From NCBI RefSeq assembly GCF_900104305.1, contig NZ_FNJC01000002.1, positions 558,001 through 622,000 on the forward strand: a stretch of 64,000 nucleotides of DNA, read 5' to 3'. Source of the stretch: Filomicrobium insigne. Lineage in GTDB: Bacteria > Pseudomonadota > Alphaproteobacteria > Rhizobiales > Hyphomicrobiaceae. Of the stretch, positions 58,159 to 64,000 are shown one piece after another. The position numbers were made by a program, and so were the translations under genes. Under the pieces are notes generated by a model. The model saw only the letters and a list, made by a program, of their open reading frames with translations. It was not told where the DNA came from and did not search any database. Position 1 is the stretch's first letter; each line of letters begins with the position of its first letter.

Positions 58159-58656
58159 TTAGATGCTGTTTCCAATCATCGAGCACAGCGTATCCGCACT
58201 CGATTTGTCATGGACCGGCGGCGCATCATCAATATTGAGAATCTTCACGACACCGTCTTCCACGAGCATAGAGTAGCGCTTGGAACGCACACCTAATCCG
58301 TGCGCAGAAAGATCAATATCGAGGCCGAGCTTCTTTGCGAATTCCGCACTACCGTCCGCGAGCATCTGCACTTTGCCGCTCGCACCAGTTTGCTCCGCCC
58401 AATTGTTGAGGACGAAAGCGTCGTTGACGGCCGTGCAGGCAATCGCATCGACGCCCTTTGCTTTGATTTCATCGAGACGAGCAAGAAAGCCCGGCATGTG
58501 CTGCTTGTGGCACGTCGGTGTGAACGCACCCGGCACCGCAAACAGAGCGACCTTCTTCCCACCAAAGACATCGTTGGTGGTGACCTTATGCGGCCCTTCA
58601 GCCCCCAACACAAAGAAAGTCGCGTCAGGCAAGCGGTCGCCAACACTGATACTCAT
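58159..58656 (-). CDS. Peroxiredoxin (Prx5-like)
   Basis: A thiol peroxidase that reduces peroxides. ATG 58656 is used (SISVGDRLPDATF); the open frame extends further but lacks Prx character. The peroxidatic cysteine is C49 in PGAFTPTCHKQHMPGF. Other cysteines are C74 (AIACTAVND) and one near the C-terminus (about 158). At 165 residues it matches the Prx5/AhpE-like group that uses glutathione or thioredoxin. Confidence 0.92.
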   Translation of the reverse strand: MSISVGDRLPDATFFVLGAEGPHKVTTNDVFGGKKVALFAVPGAFTPTCHKQHMPGFLARLDEIKAKGVDAIACTAVNDAFVLNNWAEQTGASGKVQMLADGSAEFAKKLGLDIDLSAHGLGVRSKRYSMLVEDGVVKILNIDDAPPVHDKSSADTLCSMIGNSI

Positions 58657-58783
58657 GAGCTGTCTCCTCCGGAAAAAAGACGCGACACGATCAGGTCGCG
58701 CATAGTTGGAAAGGCGTCGCGGAAAACATAAACCAAGCCCTACCGCGCAACCAGCTTTCAATCGAAAGCCCAGAACGCAAGCA

Positions 58784-59659
58784 TCACTTGACGACGAATG
58801 TTGCCTCTGACTGCCCTTCAGCTCCCACAAGGGTTAAACGAATAGTTTTGCCCTTCAGCTTGGACACGTCATCAGCTTCTCGAAGATCGATCTCAAAACG
58901 GCTCGCGGTCGTGCTTCCTTCCTGCATTCGGGCCGGCATAGGGAGATAGAAGTCGTCCGATGCTTCCGCAAAAACATCACCCTCATGCGCAGCTGAGCCA
59001 AAATCAACATCGAGAAGAATACGAGGCTGATCACCCGAAAGATGAACCTCATGTTGCACAAGCTTGGGGTCACCTACCTTGGCGGACGCCTCACTACGGG
59101 GAATAAGATCGAGTGCCTTTTGCAGGAGAGAAGGCAGTCCCGCTTGAGCTTGACGGGGTACGTTCACCGTCAACTCCTGCTCCACTGGGACGCAGATGTC
59201 GGCACAGATGCCAAAGTTGAACTTCACGCGAAGTTCCACATCCTGATCTGGATCCGCCGGTCGCACCAGAACGGGCATCACGACGTTTCCTTTGTACCCG
59301 ATCGTTTCACCCGCCGGATCGCGAAAACGTTTGGGCGCCGGATAAAGAACTTCCGTGTTCGCGACATTGCCCGACCCCGACCAGTCGAATTCGGGTGGGA
59401 CGCCGCCAGCGTCCCCAGGATTACGCCAATAGGTTTTCCAACCAGGTTGAAGTGCGACTTGTATACCCGCAACGATGTCCTGTCCGTTATCTCCACGGCG
59501 CGCAGCGATCAAACGGACTTGAGACATATGCGCCTCGTGCCAGGGAGACGACAACTCTGCCGTCTGCCCCGTAGCACTCAAAGTCACGGTGGCCGTCACA
59601 AGCGCTGCGCTCAGCAAAGCGACGCGGTGAACGTGTCCGGAGAAACCGGCATCCTTCAT
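58784..59659 (-). CDS. DsbD-alpha-like protein-disulfide reductase domain protein
   Basis: ATG 59659 follows AAGGGAAA and starts a signal peptide (HRVALLSAALVTATVTL). The 291-residue exported protein resembles the N-terminal periplasmic domain of DsbD/ScsB: a Cys pair in GICADICVP and a YWRNPGDAGGVPPEFDW block. It lacks the membrane electron-transfer domain, so it must receive electrons from another protein. It sits upstream of the peroxiredoxin gene on the same strand (127-bp gap), which suggests a link with thiol-based peroxide defence. Confidence 0.82.
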   Translation of the reverse strand: MKDAGFSGHVHRVALLSAALVTATVTLSATGQTAELSSPWHEAHMSQVRLIAARRGDNGQDIVAGIQVALQPGWKTYWRNPGDAGGVPPEFDWSGSGNVANTEVLYPAPKRFRDPAGETIGYKGNVVMPVLVRPADPDQDVELRVKFNFGICADICVPVEQELTVNVPRQAQAGLPSLLQKALDLIPRSEASAKVGDPKLVQHEVHLSGDQPRILLDVDFGSAAHEGDVFAEASDDFYLPMPARMQEGSTTASRFEIDLREADDVSKLKGKTIRLTLVGAEGQSEATFVVK

Positions 59660-59938
59660 GGGATTTCCCTTGTTAAGCGTATCGGCGCCATCCGTATCCG
59701 GTGAGGTTATGCACACTGTCGCGACGGCGACATTCAGTGTCAAATAAGACGCAGGTAACCGACAAGTCACGTCTTACTGAAGCCGCTCCCAGCGCACGCG
59801 CGCTCCACACTTGCCGTGGCAACCACACCAAAATGCGGCTTAGAACAACAAATTACAACGCACCCTGAATTATAGGCTCTATAGCACGCCCAACGATTCA
59901 GTCTTCACAGGGCGCCAGCCGCAGAGTTAGTCTAACGT

Positions 59939-60556
59939 ATGTCGACTCTGCGCTCACTGCCGCTCGACGGCGCACATTCATTCCTTGACGGCCAACTTCT
60001 GGTCGCCATGCCATTGATGACAGACACGCGTTTTGCGCGCTCTGTGATCTATCTGTGCGCCCATTCCGAAGACGGTGCCATGGGTCTGATCATCAATCAA
60101 ACAGCACCGAACATCTCCTTTCCCGACCTTCTCGATAGGCTCGACATAATGCCTGGCGAAGGCAGCCATTCATGGCAACCTGATGCACTTGCGTCCATGC
60201 CAATTCACGTCGGCGGACCTGTGGAAACCGGTCGCGGGTTCGTGCTCCATAGCTCGGATTACTTCGTGTCCGAATCCACGCTCTCCATAAACGAAGGTAT
60301 CTGCCTGACGGCAACTCTAGACATTCTGAAAGCAATTGCCGATGGCCGCGGCCCTTCGCGGGCCATCCTCGCACTAGGCTATGCAGGATGGTCTCCAGGC
60401 CAGTTGGAAGATGAGATCCAGGCGAACGGCTGGCTGCACTGTCCGCCGGACCCCGACATTATCTTCTCGCCCGACCCACATGCGAAATACCAAAGAGCAA
60501 TGGCGAAGATCGGGATTGATCCATCGCATCTCGTTGCCGATGCCGGCCACGCCTGA
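59939..60556 (+). CDS. YqgE/AlgH family protein (UPF0301)
   Basis: A 205-residue protein of the DUF179 fold: [39 protein letters not shown]-type start, then IHVGGPV and [13 protein letters not shown]. The family's function is not settled, and it has been linked to transcription regulation of alginate in Pseudomonas. It is divergent from the DsbD-like gene over about 280 bp, in which I see no other gene. Confidence 0.88.
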   Translation: MSTLRSLPLDGAHSFLDGQLLVAMPLMTDTRFARSVIYLCAHSEDGAMGLIINQTAPNISFPDLLDRLDIMPGEGSHSWQPDALASMPIHVGGPVETGRGFVLHSSDYFVSESTLSINEGICLTATLDILKAIADGRGPSRAILALGYAGWSPGQLEDEIQANGWLHCPPDPDIIFSPDPHAKYQRAMAKIGIDPSHLVADAGHA

Positions 60557-60645
60557 CATCGAGCGCCATCTCACCTGATTTCAATGATGTAAATGTGGTA
60601 TCGGCAGTCAAACCATGCGGACCCGCATTCGCGCCCGCACTGCAA

Positions 60646-63600
60646 TCACTTATCACCAAGCTTGCCATTGGGCGTAGCGGCCTTCTGTGACGGGCCACGA
60701 GCCGCGCTATCGCTACGTGGACGTGGCGTCCCGGCAAGCCGCGCCAAGCTTTCTGCGATACCTGGTGGCAATGAGCTGTAGTCCGGCGGAGCCGCAACGG
60801 GCTGCACCGGCCTTTCCGCACCATTAGGAACACCATTTCCTGCAGGCGTAACTGGCGGTGCTGTCACCGGCACCTCTGCCCCAGCCATCGCCACGTTGAG
60901 CGGCTGCGTCTGCCCAGTGCTGACAGGCGGGCGCGGCGACTGAACCGCTGGACCGTTGTTCATACGGGGCCGCCCATTGGCTGCAGCGGATGGCGATGGT
61001 GGCGGCGGCGGGCGATGACCGACCGCTCGGCTACCCGCACTGCCTCCAGGAGGAGCAGATTGAATTGGAGGAGGTTGAGATACCCCCGCCCCATTCTGCG
61101 GCCCCCCCCGCCCATGACTAAATGGCGGTGCCGAAGGAGGTTGAGGTGGAGACGAAGGAGCGATCCCCGCATTGCCGTTTCGTCCGGTTGACGTTGGCTG
61201 GGACAGGTTTGAAGGATAGCCACCGTTGGAGCCGGCTCCCGAAGCTGACGAACTTACCGGCGGAGGCGGTGTCAAAGGCGGCGGTGATGACGAGGCTCTT
61301 GGCGCCGATTGCGGCGCTGCCTGCCCCCCGTGCGCGGCTTGGGCAAGCGATTGAGCCAGTGTCGGCTGCGACGGCGCGACCGGAGGCGCTAACGCCGGAT
61401 GGGTAGCGCTAGAAATCTGACGATTATCGCCGACGCTCCCCGTTGGTAACATACCACCGCGAAGCAAGGGCCGTTCCCGGCCATTGCCGCGTGCTGCAAT
61501 TGGCGGTGGACCAGTAACCTCAGCAGGAGGCGGCACTTCACGTAAGGGTATAGAGCCCGGGTCACCGCGACTAGGCGCTTGTCCGTTCGCAGCCACCACC
61601 GCAGTTTTCTTCGGCGACGAAGGCTTCGGCGCTTTCGGTGCGGCCTCAACGTGTACGGAAGCCTTCTTGCGATCCTTTTTGCTCTTTGACTTCGGCTTGA
61701 AGAGGTTGCGCGCTTCGATCTTGCGCTCGGATTTGGCAATGATGCGTAACAACGCGATCACATCATCCGCTGGCATCGGGTCGCCGTAGTAGAAGCCCTG
61801 GCCATACTCACAGCCGATCGAGCGCAGGAACACCACGTCATCTGGCTCCTCGATCCCTTCCGCCACAACTTTCTTACCGAGCTCATGGGACAGCGCCACG
61901 ATAGAGCGCACAATGGCACTTCCTGCACCTTCGCTCCCGCCACCGTTTTGCACCAAGCCACCGTCGATCTTGATCGTATCAACGGGGAAGCGTTGCAAAT
62001 AAGCAAACGAGGAATACCCCGTGCCGAATTCATCGAGCGCGATCTCGACACCCGTTCCCCTCAGCACGTCGAGCATCTCGGTGGCCTGCTCAGGACTTTC
62101 CATAACCAGGGGTTCGCTGACCTCGAGACGGAGGCAGTTCACCGGGACGATTCCCTGACCGATGATGTGACGCAGCTCTTGAATGAAATCCTGTTTGAAG
62201 AGCTGCCGACAAGAAACGTTAACCGAAACGAACAGGGGCGACTCGTGTCGCGGCAATATCTTCTGCCAATTGGCAGCCGTATGTGCAGCCTTCGTCAGGA
62301 CATGCGTGGAAAGCTTGATAATAAGATCGGAGTTCTCGGCCAGGGGTACAAAAGTCGCCGGCGACAATAGTCCTTCACGCGGGTGCTCCCAGCGAACGAT
62401 GGCCTCAAACCCGGCAAGATCCTCAGTCGGAAGATAAACGATCGGTTGGAAGAATACCTTAAGCTGATCCTTCTCGACCGCCTTACGTAACTCGGCTTCC
62501 ATCGCCGCCCGATCATCGCGGCTCGAACGCATCTCTGGGCGGAAAATCTCGATACGATCCGCACCGCTGCGCTTCGCTCGATACATCGCAATCTGAGCTT
62601 CCTTCAGAAGCTCATCTGGGCCACGCTCTTCTCCATCGTAAACCGAGACACCTAGCGATCCCGTGAGAACGATTTCCTTCCCTGCGATCTTGATCGGCGA
62701 ACGCAAAGACCGCCGGATCCTCTCAGCCAACCCAGCCAGATCCCGGGCGCTCTGCTCGTTCAAAATCAGAATAGCGAACTGATCACCACCAAGCCGCGCC
62801 AGAGTATCCTGCGGCCCAAGATGCCGACTCAAACGCCGCGCCACTGTCAACAGCAGGCTATCGCCTACGACAAGACCAAGGGAGGCATTAACGCTTTTGA
62901 ACTTGTCGAGATCGATACAGATGACCGTAGGCCGTACGGCAGCTTCACTAGCCGCACGCATACAGGCTGTCCCAAGACGGTCGAGAAAGAGTTCCCGGTT
63001 GGGAAGATTGGTAAGACCGCAGTGTACCGCATTGTGCAGAAGCCGCTCCTGGGCGCGCTTGCTTTCTGTGATATCGCGCATCAAACCAACGCAACGCACA
63101 TCACGCCGGTCCGACGTTTCAATGCTCGCCGCGTCCAACTCATACCAGCGATACGAGTTGTCGCTGTGGCGCAAACGGAAATCGATACGGATCTTACCGC
63201 CAGCGCGTTCCTGCACGGACCAGAGCATAAGACGGAATTTCTCACGATCTGCCGTATGTAGGTGCGGAATGAAGTCTTCGACCTTACAGGTCAACTCGCC
63301 GCCGTTGAGCCCCAACGCAGCTTCGATAATCGGGCTAACCTTGACCTCATCGCGACGCGCATTCCATTCCCACGTTGCTGCACCGGCCCCCTCGACCGCG
63401 AGCGCCTGTCGCTGCTGTTGACTGGGCGAGGCGCCATACACCGGCTCTAAAGAGCGGAACGCAAACTGCGTAACCGTGAAACCGATCATCAAAACGATCA
63501 GAACCAAACCTGCTGCGAGGCCAGCTTCAATAACATCGCCCGACATCCTGCCGGTAAGCGTTACCGCTGTGCCAAAAACCCATACGAGGAAGATGATCCA

Positions 63601-64000
63601 AGTCGGTATGATCGACAGGGCCCGATCCTGACCTCGGAAAGCGAGGAACAGTATGATCGCAGCCCCCACACCGCCGATCACACAGAACGACAGGCGTGCA
63701 AACGTTGAAGCCAGACGCGGATCGACAACGGCAACCGCAACAAGCGCGAGCTGAGCCAGCATCCACACGCCAAAGAGCATGCGCACAAGCCCGTGACTTA
63801 AGCCCAGCCTGAGAAATGTGTGGAGGAAGATGACAAGACTGGCCGCAATCGACGCTTCACCCGCCGCGCGATAAACCGCGTTATCCTCAGGCCGCAAGTT
63901 GAACAGCTTATGGAAAAAGCCGAAATCGACGCACAGATAGACGAGCACACACCAAGCGACGAGTGCCGCGGACGGAAAGATCGCTTTGTGGTTCGCGGCA
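60646..64000 (-). CDS. Membrane PAS-GGDEF-EAL protein with long proline-rich tail (N-terminus off the window)
   Basis: The frame is open to the right edge of the window, so the first visible GTG (63948) is probably internal. From it, residues 1-165 hold several membrane helices, 175-300 a PAS domain, 303-470 a GGDEF domain, and 485-735 an EAL domain. The GGDEF motif is GGDQF (387-391), so the cyclase is probably inactive. EAL motifs are FEAIVRW, SVNVS, LEVSE, LDEFGTGYSS (with the usual second Asp replaced by Glu) and VAEGIE. The last 335 residues (765-1100) are a Pro/Ser/Gly/Ala-rich tail. It may act as a c-di-GMP sensor or a weak phosphodiesterase. Confidence 0.9.
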   Translation of the reverse strand, partial: AANHKAIFPSAALVAWCVLVYLCVDFGFFHKLFNLRPEDNAVYRAAGEASIAASLVIFLHTFLRLGLSHGLVRMLFGVWMLAQLALVAVAVVDPRLASTFARLSFCVIGGVGAAIILFLAFRGQDRALSIIPTWIIFLVWVFGTAVTLTGRMSGDVIEAGLAAGLVLIVLMIGFTVTQFAFRSLEPVYGASPSQQQRQALAVEGAGAATWEWNARRDEVKVSPIIEAALGLNGGELTCKVEDFIPHLHTADREKFRLMLWSVQERAGGKIRIDFRLRHSDNSYRWYELDAASIETSDRRDVRCVGLMRDITESKRAQERLLHNAVHCGLTNLPNRELFLDRLGTACMRAASEAAVRPTVICIDLDKFKSVNASLGLVVGDSLLLTVARRLSRHLGPQDTLARLGGDQFAILILNEQSARDLAGLAERIRRSLRSPIKIAGKEIVLTGSLGVSVYDGEERGPDELLKEAQIAMYRAKRSGADRIEIFRPEMRSSRDDRAAMEAELRKAVEKDQLKVFFQPIVYLPTEDLAGFEAIVRWEHPREGLLSPATFVPLAENSDLIIKLSTHVLTKAAHTAANWQKILPRHESPLFVSVNVSCRQLFKQDFIQELRHIIGQGIVPVNCLRLEVSEPLVMESPEQATEMLDVLRGTGVEIALDEFGTGYSSFAYLQRFPVDTIKIDGGLVQNGGGSEGAGSAIVRSIVALSHELGKKVVAEGIEEPDDVVFLRSIGCEYGQGFYYGDPMPADDVIALLRIIAKSERKIEARNLFKPKSKSKKDRKKASVHVEAAPKAPKPSSPKKTAVVAANGQAPSRGDPGSIPLREVPPPAEVTGPPPIAARGNGRERPLLRGGMLPTGSVGDNRQISSATHPALAPPVAPSQPTLAQSLAQAAHGGQAAPQSAPRASSSPPPLTPPPPVSSSASGAGSNGGYPSNLSQPTSTGRNGNAGIAPSSPPQPPSAPPFSHGRGGPQNGAGVSQPPPIQSAPPGGSAGSRAVGHRPPPPPSPSAAANGRPRMNNGPAVQSPRPPVSTGQTQPLNVAMAGAEVPVTAPPVTPAGNGVPNGAERPVQPVAAPPDYSSLPPGIAESLARLAGTPRPRSDSAARGPSQKAATPNGKLGDK

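Overview
The window is chromosomal DNA from an alphaproteobacterium, most likely of the order Hyphomicrobiales (Rhizobiales, Hyphomicrobium-like). The evidence is HdaA, a CcrM-type GANTC methyltransferase, split F0 genes with a b' subunit (atpI-B-E-F'-F), type II homoserine kinase, DciA (DUF721), the MEP isoprenoid enzymes IspE and IspH, ETF-ubiquinone oxidoreductase, and alphaproteobacterial gene neighbourhoods. Coding density is high. I saw no rRNA, tRNA, insertion sequence, prophage or CRISPR array.

Layout. 1-3641 (minus): DUF2066 exported protein, CDP-alcohol phosphatidyltransferase, PerM-type membrane protein and HdaA, which runs off the left edge; purM-purN diverge from them. 6122-7477: a solitary cytochrome P450 behind a 438-bp leader. 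7540-13100: RibD-like reductase, Ndk, a GYF-domain membrane protein, an ABC-F ATPase and a gamma-glutamylcyclotransferase. 13341-16786 (minus): glyQ, a small membrane protein and glyS. 16969-26990: dodecin, S49 peptidase, TrmN6-like methylase, DUF2007, polyprenyl diphosphate synthase, IspE, a large TPR protein, ETF-QO, family 4 UDG and a GyrI-like protein. 27187-32227: MoaB, a TPR/membrane protein, two paired glycosyltransferases of the TIGR04282/TIGR04283 type, a PA0069-type radical SAM protein and RNase HII.

32261-39714 (minus) is a ten-gene Mrp-like cation/proton antiporter operon with three ND2/4/5-like subunits. It ends against rnhB and is followed by a small secreted protein and ccrM. 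42280-51596: a YiiX-like hydrolase, cytochrome c, SMC, two DsbA-like thioredoxin proteins, DciA and MutY. 51848-54529: the F0 operon. 54745-64000: a lipoprotein, IspH, ThrB, RNase HI, a peroxiredoxin, a DsbD-alpha-like protein, YqgE and a membrane PAS-GGDEF-EAL protein that runs off the right edge.

The most notable signals are regulatory. (1) Three short genes (dodecin, a small secreted protein, cytochrome c) each have an exact GGAAC-N16/17-CGTT sequence upstream, the known promoter form of the alphaproteobacterial general stress sigma factor EcfG. (2) The ccrM upstream region has three GANTC sites in 57 bp, and one of them abuts an exact DnaA box. (3) The P450 leader has a perfect 7-bp inverted repeat joined directly to a perfect 13-bp tandem repeat. 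(4) The Mrp-like module lies between rnhB and ccrM, which are neighbours in Caulobacter. No single gene is clearly outside known families, so I do not claim a fully new system.
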